Shown here in pieces: positions 7,473 to 16,525 of a stretch of 64,000 nt of DNA. The number at the start of each line of letters is the position of its first letter. The first letter of the stretch is position 1. Source of the DNA: Sphingobacteriaceae bacterium (GTDB taxonomy: Bacteria; Bacteroidota; Bacteroidia; Sphingobacteriales; Sphingobacteriaceae); NCBI GenBank assembly GCA_947460875.1, contig CANHGR010000007.1, positions 57,785 to 121,784 of the forward strand. Reading direction: 5' to 3'. The notes beneath the pieces were generated by a model. It searched no databases, was not told the DNA's origin, and saw only the letters and a list, made by a program, of their open reading frames with translations. The position numbers and the translations under genes are program-made.

Positions 7473-9527
7473 TTACCGTATCACACTTCCTTCAGCAAAT
7501 TGATCAACCGGAGAAACAAACGTAAGTTTCCCCTCAGAATTTTCTGCCATCAGGATCATCCCCTGCGAAACAATACCTTTAATCTCGCGCGGAGCCAAAT
7601 TTACCAAAATAGAAACTTGTTGACCAATTATATTTTCCGGCTCGTAATATTCGGCTATACCGGACACGACAGTGCGCTGATCAATGCCGGTATCAATCAG
7701 CAATTTGAGCAACTTTTTGGTTTTGGCTACCTTTTCCGCCTCAAGGATAGTTCCCGCTCTAATATCCATCGCAGAAAACTGCTCATAATCAATATTTTGC
7801 TTAGCCGGGATCGCAGATTGTTTCATTTGATTGCTACTCGTCTTTTCTTTCAATTTCTCTACTTGCCTTTCAATTATCGAATCTTCAACTTTTTCAAAAA
7901 GCAGCTCGGCTTTATTAAGCTGATGCCCTTCTATAAATATTACAGGTTCATCATAAAACCAGTTCTCCTTTTGGATATTCAGCATTCCTAATATTTTCTT
8001 GGAGCTTGCGGGCAGGAAAGTCTGAGTCAAAACGCCTAAATGGGCAATGATATGAAGGCAGTTATGTAACACCTCACGCGTCTTTTCGGGCTCAGTGCTG
8101 AATATTTTCCAGGGCTCATTTTCAGTTAGGTAGCGATTCCCCATCCGTGCTATGTCTATTACAGCAGCTGATGCCTGTCTAAATTTAAATGATTCAATAG
8201 CTCGTTCAATTTCATCATAGCCGTCGTTAATTGCGGCATGTAAGTTCTTATCAGTTAGTTCATTAGAGGCCCCGGTTACCTTTCCTTCAAAGTATTTATG
8301 CATCAGAATCATCACCCGGTTTACGAAATTGCCTAAAATAGCTACCAGTTCATTATTAACCCTGGCCTGATAATCCTTCCAAGTAAATTCACTGTCTGAG
8401 GTTTCAGGCAATATTGAAGTAAGCACATAGCGTAGCTCATCTTGTTTGCCCGGAAAATCTTCCATATACTCATGCAACCAGACCGCATGATTTCTTGAAG
8501 TTGACAATTTATCACCTTCGAGATTTAAAAATTCATTTGCAGGTACATTTTCCGGCAGAATATATTCGCCATGTGCGTGCAGTATTGCCGGAAAGATAAT
8601 ACAATGAAACACAATATTATCTTTTCCAATAAAGTGGATCAAACACGAATTATCATTTTCATCTGGCTGCCTTTTCCAGTATTTTTCCCAGTCCTTACCA
8701 TTATCCAGTCCCCATTGCTTGGTAGCCGAAATATAGCCTATGGGTGCATCTAACCAAACGTATAGTTTCTTTCCCTCAGCTTCAGGCAGGGGCACATCAA
8801 CTCCCCAATCAAGATCGCGTGTCATCGCGCGAGGCTGTAATCCAGCTTTCAGCCAAGATGTACACTGTCCGTAAACATTTGTCTTCCAGTCGCCTTTTTT
8901 ACCCTCCAACCAGTTTTCCAACCATGGTTGGTACTTATCTAAAGGGAGAAACCAATGTTTAGTAGACTTTAGCACCGGTGTTTTACCGCTCAGGGTAGAA
9001 ATTGGATTGATCAGATCTATAGGACTAAGGGATGTACCACATTTTTCGCATTGATCGCCATAAGCATTCTCATTACTACAAACTGGACAAGTGCCTGTAA
9101 TATAGCGATCTGCTAAAAACTGATTGAACTCCGCGTCATAATATTGATCGGAGTCTTTCTCTATAAACTCACCCTTGTTATACAAACTCAGAAAAAACTC
9201 CTTAGATAGGTCATGATGAATTGGTTCTGATGTCCGGTGATAAAAATCAAACGAGATACCAAAGTTCTCAAAAGCAGTTTTAATCTCCTGATGATACTTA
9301 TCAATAATCTGCCGCGGTGTGATCCCTTCTTTTTTCGCCTTAATCGTAATGGCAGCACCATGCTCATCGGATCCGCAGATATATATTACATCTTTACGTT
9401 TCAATCGCAAGTGCCTCACAAAAATATCGGCAGACAAATAGGCACCAGCTACATGTCCAATGTGAAGAGGTCCATTTGCATAGGGGAGCGCCGAAGTAAC
9501 GGTATACCGTTTAAAATCCTTTTCCAA
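7473..9527 (-). CDS. metG: Methionyl-tRNA synthetase
   Basis: 684-residue class I synthetase charging tRNA-Met. The HIGH motif is at 22-25 (PYANGPLHIGH). The zinc knuckle has Cys147, Cys150, Cys160 and Cys163. The KMSKS loop is KLSTS at 340-344, a variant I recall from the phylum. Residues from about 575 form a C-terminal Trbp111-like tRNA-binding domain (DIRAGTIL...GMILMA), joined by a linker with charged residues. The start codon appears to be TTG at 9527: no in-frame ATG lies nearby, and the next residues are already the conserved start of the Rossmann fold. A TATCTTTG box is 39 nt upstream. tRNA-Arg follows 13 nt after the stop. Confidence 0.97.
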   Translation of the reverse strand: MEKDFKRYTVTSALPYANGPLHIGHVAGAYLSADIFVRHLRLKRKDVIYICGSDEHGAAITIKAKKEGITPRQIIDKYHQEIKTAFENFGISFDFYHRTSEPIHHDLSKEFFLSLYNKGEFIEKDSDQYYDAEFNQFLADRYITGTCPVCSNENAYGDQCEKCGTSLSPIDLINPISTLSGKTPVLKSTKHWFLPLDKYQPWLENWLEGKKGDWKTNVYGQCTSWLKAGLQPRAMTRDLDWGVDVPLPEAEGKKLYVWLDAPIGYISATKQWGLDNGKDWEKYWKRQPDENDNSCLIHFIGKDNIVFHCIIFPAILHAHGEYILPENVPANEFLNLEGDKLSTSRNHAVWLHEYMEDFPGKQDELRYVLTSILPETSDSEFTWKDYQARVNNELVAILGNFVNRVMILMHKYFEGKVTGASNELTDKNLHAAINDGYDEIERAIESFKFRQASAAVIDIARMGNRYLTENEPWKIFSTEPEKTREVLHNCLHIIAHLGVLTQTFLPASSKKILGMLNIQKENWFYDEPVIFIEGHQLNKAELLFEKVEDSIIERQVEKLKEKTSSNQMKQSAIPAKQNIDYEQFSAMDIRAGTILEAEKVAKTKKLLKLLIDTGIDQRTVVSGIAEYYEPENIIGQQVSILVNLAPREIKGIVSQGMILMAENSEGKLTFVSPVDQFAEGSVIR

Positions 9528-9565
9528 TCTATATTCGTATTTTAACTGCCTTATTTATAATTTGG

Positions 9566-9573
9566 CAAAGATA
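9566..9573 (-). promoter_or_regulatory. -7 promoter box for metG
   Basis: On the minus strand this reads TATCTTTG, matching TAnnTTTG, and ends 38 nt before the TTG start of metG. Confidence 0.6.
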
Positions 9574-9628
9574 AATCAAATTGAGCGTCTGAAGATGTTC
9601 ATTCTGTAATTATCGTAATTAATGAACT

Positions 9629-10528
9629 ATGACTGTTCCCCCTTTTCTTAAACCCGGTGATAAAGTAGCCATCACTTGTCCGGGCAAAAAACTTCCCGCA
9701 GGAATTGATGATGCTGTCAAGCTTCTTCAATCTTGGGGATTAGAAGTTGTTTTAGGAGAAACGGTTACCGCATCATTTCACCAATATGCTGGAAATGATG
9801 AACTCAGGGCGAATGATCTCCAAAAATTTTTAGACGACTCGTCAATCAAAGCAATTATTGCAGCCCGTGGTGGGTACGGAACTATTCGTATCATCGACAA
9901 ACTTAATTTCTCAAAATTTGCACAACATCCCAAATGGCTTGTAGGCTTTAGCGATATAACAGTTTTACACAGCCATATTTATGCGAATTACCGAGTAGAA
10001 ACCATTCACGGACAGATGCCGGTCAACATCCCTGATGGCACAAAACCATCCTTTGAATCGCTAAGAAAAGCACTTTTTGGAGAACAGCTTGAATATACTA
10101 TCCAGAGCTCTCCTTACAACCGGGAGGGCAATGTGGAGGGAATAGTAATTGGGGGTAATTTAACTTTGCTTGTTATGCTATCGCAATCGATTTCTGAGAT
10201 AGATTTTAAAGATAAAATCCTATTTATTGAAGATGTCGGCGAATATCTTTACGCTATCGATAGGATGATGTGGCAGCTGACACGTGCCGGTAAATTAAAA
10301 GACCTTAAAGGATTAATCGTTGGAGGATTTACCGGATTAAAAGATAACGATATCCCTTTTGGGCAAAGTATAGAGGAGACTATCTCCGAGCATGTAAAAG
10401 ATTACAATTACCCTGTGTGCTTCAATTTTCCGGCAGGCCACATCCCTGATAATTATGCAATTATATTTGGGAAAAAGGCAAGCCTAACAGTTAATTTTAA
10501 TAAAATTACTTTAGGATTTTTAGATTAG
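9629..10528 (+). CDS. LD-carboxypeptidase (peptidase S66)
   Basis: 299-residue S66 family muramoyltetrapeptide carboxypeptidase, which removes the terminal D-alanine from cytoplasmic murein tetrapeptides for recycling. The Ser-Glu-His triad is visible: Ser108 in VGFSD, Glu201 in FIEDVGEYLYAIDR, and His271 in FPAGHIPDNYA. The conserved ARGGYG substrate loop is at 79-84. No signal peptide is seen. It is a single-gene unit sharing a divergent region with metG, and ends in a shared bidirectional terminator. Together with the dipeptide epimerase at 1.2 kb it fits a muropeptide salvage route. Confidence 0.93.
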   Translation: MTVPPFLKPGDKVAITCPGKKLPAGIDDAVKLLQSWGLEVVLGETVTASFHQYAGNDELRANDLQKFLDDSSIKAIIAARGGYGTIRIIDKLNFSKFAQHPKWLVGFSDITVLHSHIYANYRVETIHGQMPVNIPDGTKPSFESLRKALFGEQLEYTIQSSPYNREGNVEGIVIGGNLTLLVMLSQSISEIDFKDKILFIEDVGEYLYAIDRMMWQLTRAGKLKDLKGLIVGGFTGLKDNDIPFGQSIEETISEHVKDYNYPVCFNFPAGHIPDNYAIIFGKKASLTVNFNKITLGFLD

Positions 10529-10588
10529 CCTGCAGCTTGTGCGTACTATCCGGTACCAAAGTATTCACTCCTTCTATCTGGAAAATAA

Positions 10589-10619
10589 AAAAGAGGCTGT
10601 CTTTCAGACAACCTCTTTT
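10589..10619. terminator. Bidirectional intrinsic terminator
   Basis: Arms 10589-10602 (AAAAGAGGCTGTCT) and 10606-10619 pair with a single mismatch around a 3-nt loop, and both sides end in A/T runs. It lies between the convergent LD-carboxypeptidase gene and the DUF1735 lipoprotein gene and can serve both. Confidence 0.85.
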
Positions 10620-10639
10620 CATCAGTATTAGAATGATAT

Positions 10640-11563
10640 CTACCTGGCTTTTTTGTACACCAAAGTTAACCCAGTGATTTCCCTTGCGGTAGAAGTCTGA
10701 TTCCAGTCAAAATTCAATGTGAAGGTCTTGGTGGCCGGATCATACTTATTAACTTTGCCTGGCATATTTTTTAGAGTGGCATTCCCTAAAGCTTTCATCG
10801 TTACCAGATTCGTGGCCGGATCTACTTCCGCCTGTAAGTTGTCTATACCTGCAATACCTGAATTGTATCCACTTCCCCATTTCAAACCGGTAATTAATAC
10901 GGTATTACCACCAACAGTAGTTAAGGTGACATCAGTATTTCCAGCCATACTTCCGTTCAATGCATCTACAGTTGGTACGCCGGGAGAACTGTAACGTTGT
11001 ACATTGCCTGCTTTAACGGCATAAACGCCATCGTACTTATTTTTAGCAGCTACACGTACAACTGTAGTAGCGAAATTACCACTGACTATGTATCCGGCTT
11101 TACTAACTGATTCGATTCTTAGTCCTAGACCATAAGTGGTTGAGGGATCAAGATTAATAGGATTCATATTTAATTTAAGGATACCTTCCTTGCTTCCTTT
11201 GGGGATAGTAACAGTTAAGCCACTGGGCAAAGTATATAAACTTGTCGGTAGTGCAACTAAACTTTTGGAATTAGCGGTGTTATAATCAGAGATTAAAGCT
11301 GCGCTTTTGTCGAGACTTAGCGTAACAATAACATCTTCCGCAGCCGGTTCTGCCGCAGCAAGGGCAACACCAACAAAATCTAATGAGGCCGGTACATTTT
11401 CGTAAACTAAGGCAAGGCCTTTAGTCGCCAAGGGAATTTCTATGATTTTGCTTTCGTTAACGACCGTGCCGTATTTTAGATCGTCAATATTCTTATCTTT
11501 TAGACAAGAACTGAGCCCAATTGCAACTATTGTCAGGGCAAAAAATTTAATGAATTTATTCAT
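10640..11563 (-). CDS. DUF1735 domain surface lipoprotein
   Basis: 307-residue lipoprotein with signal peptide and lipobox LSSC (Cys20). Residues about 40-170 have the repeating beta-sandwich pattern of DUF1735 (DVIVTLSLDKS...YNTANSKSL...LPSGLTVTIPKGSKEG), an Ig-like domain found on accessory lipoproteins of SusC/SusD systems. The C-terminal half is beta-rich and resembles the lipocalin-like or DUF4361-type domains that often follow. It is the last gene of the SusC-SusD operon, 22 nt after SusD. It probably sits on the cell surface and helps bind the ligand; I see no catalytic motif. Confidence 0.85.
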   Translation of the reverse strand: MNKFIKFFALTIVAIGLSSCLKDKNIDDLKYGTVVNESKIIEIPLATKGLALVYENVPASLDFVGVALAAAEPAAEDVIVTLSLDKSAALISDYNTANSKSLVALPTSLYTLPSGLTVTIPKGSKEGILKLNMNPINLDPSTTYGLGLRIESVSKAGYIVSGNFATTVVRVAAKNKYDGVYAVKAGNVQRYSSPGVPTVDALNGSMAGNTDVTLTTVGGNTVLITGLKWGSGYNSGIAGIDNLQAEVDPATNLVTMKALGNATLKNMPGKVNKYDPATKTFTLNFDWNQTSTAREITGLTLVYKKAR

Positions 11564-11585
11564 AATATTTTATCTTTTAGATTGA

Positions 11586-13091
11586 CTATTTATCCCAAAA
11601 AACTGTGGACGTCTGTGCACTAATGGTGCCTTCTGCCCCAACATTTGCTGCATTATAATTATACTCTGCTTGCGGATATAATAAACGCACTGGTATAACA
11701 TTAGATGCTCTAGACGATGACATAGACAAAGGAAGATCTGTTGGAACTCCAAGTCTTCTATAATCTACATATGCTTCAAAGTTATTAACGCCAACTAGAG
11801 AAAGATACTTTTGCATCACAATGAATTTAGCTTTATCCGTTGCAGTGTCATAGTCTACGGTTGCATTAGTAGGTGATTGATCTAGGTAATTAAGTGCAGC
11901 ATTGGCTTCTGTAACGCCTAACCACGTGAAAGATTCAATCACTGCATTTCTAAAGGCGGTCTTTCCAACCCCTGCTAACCAACCTCTTTGTATAGCTTCA
12001 GCTTGCAAGAATAAACTTTCAACTGAAGTGAATACCCACTGCGCTTGTGTCGCGCTTTTAGCGAGGCCCGGCCCGGCAACATTTGAAGAGTTAACAGCTT
12101 TTGGAGCAGAGTTTGGCACGTTTTCGCCATAGTTATATCCATAATAGATATTTCCACTTAATGGTACATCTGCCGTGCTAAAAAAGTATTGATAACGAAT
12201 ATCACCCGTTCCTTTCATTTTATTTAGCACATAGTTATTAGCCCTATTGTAATCATCAGCAATTGCATCTAGAGCAGATGTTTTGTAGGTATCCCAAAAA
12301 GGATTCTGTCTGTCAACAAGTTTAGAATATCCCGGGTTAACACTAGCTGTTTCGCCAGCGCCAAGGAATCCTGATCCATCCGCTGTAATTTTAGCAATTT
12401 CTGCAGCCGGAACAGTTGCTCCAAACACTTGTGATTGACGAAGGAGTAATTTTAGGCGTTGGCTATTAACTAGCTTCCTCCATTTTGTAAGGTTTCCGCC
12501 AAACATCACATCCGCAGTAGTAATACTTGGATCTGCAACTTTATCAACAGCTGCAAAAATCTTTGCCGCTGCATCTAGTTGAAGTAGCAGGTCATTGTAT
12601 ATATCTTGCCCTTTATCATATTTTGGTAAGATATTCTCATTGATGTTAAAAGCTGATTTGTAAGGAACATTATTGTACTGGTCAACCAAGTACATAAAAC
12701 CAATAGATTTTAGCACTTTAGCTGCACCCACATAGAACGTTTGCTTTGAGGCCACGCCCTTTTTCTCCATCAAATCCACGTCAGCCAATATGTCATACCA
12801 ACCGCTAAATTCATCAGTTTGAAAACTAGTGGTTATGTTATACGATTCTACCTCAGCACTGGGGCCATAAGTGCCTGAGCGTGCCCAGTACCCTGTCCAA
12901 CCTGCAGAATAATCGTAAGAGGTCGCCATTCTAGATGCTACGGCGTGCAACGACCGAGGAAGGATCAGCTGCGGAGTTATTGACTCGGCAGTCGGCGAAT
13001 TGGGGTTCTCGTTAATATCAAAAAATTCCTTCTTACATCCCGACGCTATCAGGAGGAATAAGGTAAATATCGGAATTATTATTTTTTTCAT
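11586..13091 (-). CDS. SusD/RagB-like nutrient-binding lipoprotein
   Basis: 501-residue outer-membrane lipoprotein of the SusD-like-2 type. The signal peptide ends at lipobox ASGC. The mature start is NENPNSPTAES, followed by PQLILPRSLHAVASR, typical of this subgroup. It should form the lid over the SusC channel. A frame extension to 13118 adds nine residues, but the ATG at 13091 gives the proper basic start (MKKIIIPI) and is preceded by AAAGAG, so I choose it. It lies between SusC (30 nt upstream) and the DUF1735 lipoprotein. The ligand is unknown: no glycosidase or peptidase gene accompanies the set. Confidence 0.93.
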   Translation of the reverse strand: MKKIIIPIFTLFLLIASGCKKEFFDINENPNSPTAESITPQLILPRSLHAVASRMATSYDYSAGWTGYWARSGTYGPSAEVESYNITTSFQTDEFSGWYDILADVDLMEKKGVASKQTFYVGAAKVLKSIGFMYLVDQYNNVPYKSAFNINENILPKYDKGQDIYNDLLLQLDAAAKIFAAVDKVADPSITTADVMFGGNLTKWRKLVNSQRLKLLLRQSQVFGATVPAAEIAKITADGSGFLGAGETASVNPGYSKLVDRQNPFWDTYKTSALDAIADDYNRANNYVLNKMKGTGDIRYQYFFSTADVPLSGNIYYGYNYGENVPNSAPKAVNSSNVAGPGLAKSATQAQWVFTSVESLFLQAEAIQRGWLAGVGKTAFRNAVIESFTWLGVTEANAALNYLDQSPTNATVDYDTATDKAKFIVMQKYLSLVGVNNFEAYVDYRRLGVPTDLPLSMSSSRASNVIPVRLLYPQAEYNYNAANVGAEGTISAQTSTVFWDK

Positions 13092-13121
13092 CTCTTTAAT
13101 TTCTAATTGTGCATTCAATTA

Positions 13122-16100
13122 TTAAAACGTCAAATTAACGTTAAACCCAAAAACTCTGGTAGGAGGATTTATCTGCGAGTTTGAAATGCCCGAAGTATTT
13201 CCAGTTGTGAAATTAAAATCAGGGTCAGTATAAACGTTTGATTTCGGCAACCATAACGCCATGTTACGTCCAGTTATTGAAACGTTCACAGCTTTAACTA
13301 GGTTTTGTTTGCTTAACAAGCTAGTTGGAATGTTATAGCTCAAAGCCACCTCACGTAATCTCCAAGACGCAGCGCTAGTGATGAAGTTTGTAGCAACATC
13401 ACGATAAACGCCGGTGTAGAAATCTTCAAATTTGTTGATCGTTACATTGGTGTTCGCTTTGTAAGTACCGTCAGCTTGCAATATTGACGAATTAGGGAAT
13501 ACATATCTCTCACGATTGTTTACTGCAGTAGCTTCTGATACACCGGTCCAAGCCATTGCAGTTCCAATATCATGGTAAGAGTAGTGACCGCCTCTGTATT
13601 CAAAAAGAGCTGAAAGATTAACTCCTTTAAAGTTTACTGAAGGGTTCAGTCCTAATAACCACTTTGGCATTGTACGACCAAAAATCTGTGTATTTGGATT
13701 CTCAGTAGGCACGCCAGTTGTGGCATCTACGACAACTCTGCCTTGCTTATCCCTTACGTAATCTGTCGCTTTGTTAACAAATGCAGGGTATCCTTTAATA
13801 GCATAGTTAGCTGCACTAGTGTAACCACCAATGAACAACTCATCTAAGCCAGAATAGATACTTTTAACTTCACTATCGTTATATGCAAGATTTGCATTGA
13901 AATTGAATGTTACACCTTTAACATTGGCTATTGGCGTTACTTTAACATCTAATTCCGCGCCTCTGTTAACAAAATAGGCGGCGTTAACAAATGAACTAGT
14001 GTAACCGGTAGCCGAAGAAACGCTAATCGGCATAATTTGATTCGTGTTATCTTGGTAATAATAGGTTGCTTCTACACTTAGTCTGTTCTTAAACCAACTT
14101 GTTTCCAAACCGATCTCCTTACTTTCTATAAACTCAGGCTCAAGATTTGCGTCATAAATGGTATTATTAGCAGTGAACCCGGGCAATGATCCATAAGGGA
14201 AACCGCTTGCTTGAGAGAAGGTAGCCGCTAATTGATAAGGAGCAATATCGGCATTACCCGTTTTAGTCCAAGAACCGCGTAGCTTAATAAAGCTGTTTCC
14301 ATTGCCGTTTAATGCGCTGAATGCTTCAGAAAGAACCAAGGATCCGCTCACTCCAGGATAGAAGAATGAGTTGTTATTTGATCCTAAAACTGAGGTCTTA
14401 TCATTACGCCCCGTAACTTCAATATTTGCCCAACCTTTATAGCTTAATCCCGCACTTGCGTAGTAAGAGAATAATCTTGTCCGGCTGTATGGAGACGAAC
14501 CTGTTAGTTCACCTACACGGTTTGCAACGTTAAATAATTCTGGCACTACAAGGCTCGTAACACCTGTTCTTGTATCTCTAGCTTCATTTTGACGAACATA
14601 GGTTCCGAGAACTGCGTTTAACCTAAAGTTTTCATTGATATCTTTGTTTATGTTGGCAAAAGCTTCAGAAGATAGACGTGAGCTGCGAAAAGAACGTTCT
14701 TCAACAAAACCCGGAATAAGTTTGGCACCTCTTGGTAAACCAAAAGAGTTTGGCACTTCACCTTCAGAAGTTCTACGTTCATTTACAGTTTGATTCAATA
14801 AACCTGCGCGATAAGTAAGGCTAAGCCAATCAGTTGCCTTTAGAGACAGGTCTAAATTTGTAATAATATCCTCTCTCTTGCCACCCTTGCGCCAATTGTC
14901 TAACGCGAAATATGGATTTAGACCGTAATGGTTAAAAAAGGTATTGTACTGAGAAAATGCGCCTGTTTCAAAATCACTGTATTTGTTCAACGGTATTTGA
15001 GCAGGCGTATTGAAAATTAAGTTCATTAAGCCCTGATTTAGACCGACGTTGTTGTCAGTATTCCAGCTGGCCATTGCTCCATCATCAAAAACGTTGTAAT
15101 TCTGTTGGATGTAGTTATTATTTAAGGCTACCTTAAATTTACCGTACTCTTTTGAAGCGTTTAAACGCAAACTTGTACGGCGGTTTTTATCGTCAGGAAC
15201 AATTCCCTTTACATTTGCATCTTGAATGCTGATGTAAAAATCTTTAGCGCTTAAGGAAAAATCATTTTGCGTTGTTACACCGGTATTGAAGAATTCTTTT
15301 CTAGAATTGTTCGGGCTGTATGGAATTTTTTCTTCTTTGCCATCGGGAAGAGGATCTCCAATAGCCTGAGAAGTACCATCAAATGCAGGACCCCATGACC
15401 AGTTCTCATATGGTATGTACTCGTTTCCACCACCGCTTCCAAATTTCTCTTGAAATTTAGGGAAAAATGAAATTTGAGTTGCTTGAGTGGCCTGAGAAAA
15501 AGCGATAACAGGTTGATCATCTTTTGATCCTTTCTTTGTTGTAACTAAAATTACTCCGTTACGAGCATCAGGGCCGTAAATTGCTGCAGCAGAGGCTCCT
15601 TTCAATATAGACGTATTCTCTATATCATTCGGGTTTAATGAAGACAGATAACTAAGATCTGATGGTACCCCGTCAATAACCAATAAAGGGTTATTATTAC
15701 CTGTTAACGATCTGATACCACGTAAATTAATTTTTACGTTTTCAAATACGCCGTTATTAATAGAAGTAATATTCAATCCCGAAACCTTGCCTTGTAATCC
15801 ATTAGCAATGTTGATCGGTGTCGCTTTAGTCACTTCGTCGGCGGTAACTTGTGCAGTTGCATACCCTAGCGTCTTTTTCTCTCTAGAGATACCAAGGCCG
15901 GTAATCACTACCTCGCTCAATAAACTGACATCGGTTGTTAAAGCAACGTTTACCGTGGCACTTGAAGCAACAAGTTCCCTCGGTGTAAAGCCGATAAATG
16001 AAAATTGAAGCACGCTAGTTGTTGACGGAACGCTAATTGAATACTTTCCGTCAGGACCGGTCTGCGTACCGGCTGTAGTTCCTTTTAATTTTACACTCAC

Positions 16101-16217
16101 TCCTGGGATCGGCATGCCGTCCTCTCTGGCAGTTACTGTTCCGGTAACTGTCCGGTTTTGCGCAACTACCTGCAGGGTAAGAAGCAACAAAAACAAACTA
16201 GGTAATAATCTTCTCAT
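13122..16217 (-). CDS. SusC/RagA-type TonB-linked outer membrane transporter
   Basis: 1031-residue outer-membrane receptor. In order: signal peptide (about 1-19, ending VVAQ), a carboxypeptidase-regulatory-like beta domain (about 22-100, GTVTAREDGMPIPGVSVKLKG), the TonB plug (about 110-235, with INIANGLQGKVSGL and the ATTKKG-like end ILVTTKKGSK), then a long beta-barrel ending in FGFNVNLTF with a terminal aromatic. It imports a large ligand with TonB energy, together with the SusD partner. First gene of a three-gene operon. The 308-bp upstream gap holds a long AT-rich inverted repeat. No anti-sigma factor or hybrid kinase gene is adjacent, so its regulator is not obvious. Confidence 0.96.
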   Translation of the reverse strand: MRRLLPSLFLLLLTLQVVAQNRTVTGTVTAREDGMPIPGVSVKLKGTTAGTQTGPDGKYSISVPSTTSVLQFSFIGFTPRELVASSATVNVALTTDVSLLSEVVITGLGISREKKTLGYATAQVTADEVTKATPINIANGLQGKVSGLNITSINNGVFENVKINLRGIRSLTGNNNPLLVIDGVPSDLSYLSSLNPNDIENTSILKGASAAAIYGPDARNGVILVTTKKGSKDDQPVIAFSQATQATQISFFPKFQEKFGSGGGNEYIPYENWSWGPAFDGTSQAIGDPLPDGKEEKIPYSPNNSRKEFFNTGVTTQNDFSLSAKDFYISIQDANVKGIVPDDKNRRTSLRLNASKEYGKFKVALNNNYIQQNYNVFDDGAMASWNTDNNVGLNQGLMNLIFNTPAQIPLNKYSDFETGAFSQYNTFFNHYGLNPYFALDNWRKGGKREDIITNLDLSLKATDWLSLTYRAGLLNQTVNERRTSEGEVPNSFGLPRGAKLIPGFVEERSFRSSRLSSEAFANINKDINENFRLNAVLGTYVRQNEARDTRTGVTSLVVPELFNVANRVGELTGSSPYSRTRLFSYYASAGLSYKGWANIEVTGRNDKTSVLGSNNNSFFYPGVSGSLVLSEAFSALNGNGNSFIKLRGSWTKTGNADIAPYQLAATFSQASGFPYGSLPGFTANNTIYDANLEPEFIESKEIGLETSWFKNRLSVEATYYYQDNTNQIMPISVSSATGYTSSFVNAAYFVNRGAELDVKVTPIANVKGVTFNFNANLAYNDSEVKSIYSGLDELFIGGYTSAANYAIKGYPAFVNKATDYVRDKQGRVVVDATTGVPTENPNTQIFGRTMPKWLLGLNPSVNFKGVNLSALFEYRGGHYSYHDIGTAMAWTGVSEATAVNNRERYVFPNSSILQADGTYKANTNVTINKFEDFYTGVYRDVATNFITSAASWRLREVALSYNIPTSLLSKQNLVKAVNVSITGRNMALWLPKSNVYTDPDFNFTTGNTSGISNSQINPPTRVFGFNVNLTF

Positions 16218-16281
16218 ACATTAAAATTTAATTTTATACAAAAAAAAGAAATTTTTATATTATTTTTAATAAAAAGGTAAT

Positions 16282-16334
16282 TTTTGTTATTATTATAATA
16301 AAATAGACCTTATTTTATTATAATAATAACAAAA
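16282..16334. repeat. Perfect 24-bp AT-rich inverted repeat
   Basis: Arms 16282-16305 and 16311-16334 are exact reverse complements of each other, almost pure A/T, separated by the five bases GACCT. Because it lies between two divergent genes it is not a normal terminator. In RNA or as an extruded cruciform it would form a 24-bp hairpin 65 nt before the susC start codon. It could be an operator, a leader hairpin or a remnant of an inserted palindrome. Confidence 0.85.
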
Positions 16335-16481
16335 TAATAAAATTGTTATACATTTTTATTATTAAATAAGTGTTAATAAATGTTAAGCAATCAAGTTGTA
16401 ACAGAAAAAATATACGAAAAGCATAACAGACTGCATACTAACCCCTCAGCATCCTAATTCTTCTTGCTTTATAAAATATAA

Positions 16482-16500
16482 TACTATGTATTGCATAGTA
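16482..16500. promoter_or_regulatory. Candidate PadR operator (TACTATG-N5-CATAGTA)
   Basis: A perfect 7-bp dyad, TACTATG TATTG CATAGTA, ends 25 nt before the padR ATG and 13 nt before its -7 box. PadR regulators usually repress their own operon by binding such a dyad over the promoter; that it is the PadR site here is inference. Confidence 0.6.
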
Positions 16501-16513
16501 CTAAAATTATTTT

Positions 16514-16521
16514 TATGTTTG
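16514..16521 (+). promoter_or_regulatory. -7 promoter box for padR-pspC
   Basis: TATGTTTG matches TAnnTTTG and lies only 4 nt before the ATG at 16526. Transcription would start at or just inside the start codon, suggesting a leaderless mRNA. Confidence 0.55.
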
Positions 16522-16525
16522 CAGT

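Larger units (their letters stand above)
16218..16525. other. Divergent intergenic region between susC and padR
   Basis: 308 bp, extremely AT-rich, particularly 16218-16380. It contains the 24-bp inverted repeat, the PadR-type operator and the padR promoter box, listed separately. No further coding sequence is seen on either strand. I could not find a TAnnTTTG box for susC. Confidence 0.7.

Noticed and set aside
7500..7991. 163-codon open frame on the plus strand
   Set aside because: It is antisense to the tRNA-binding domain of metG and has no known motif.
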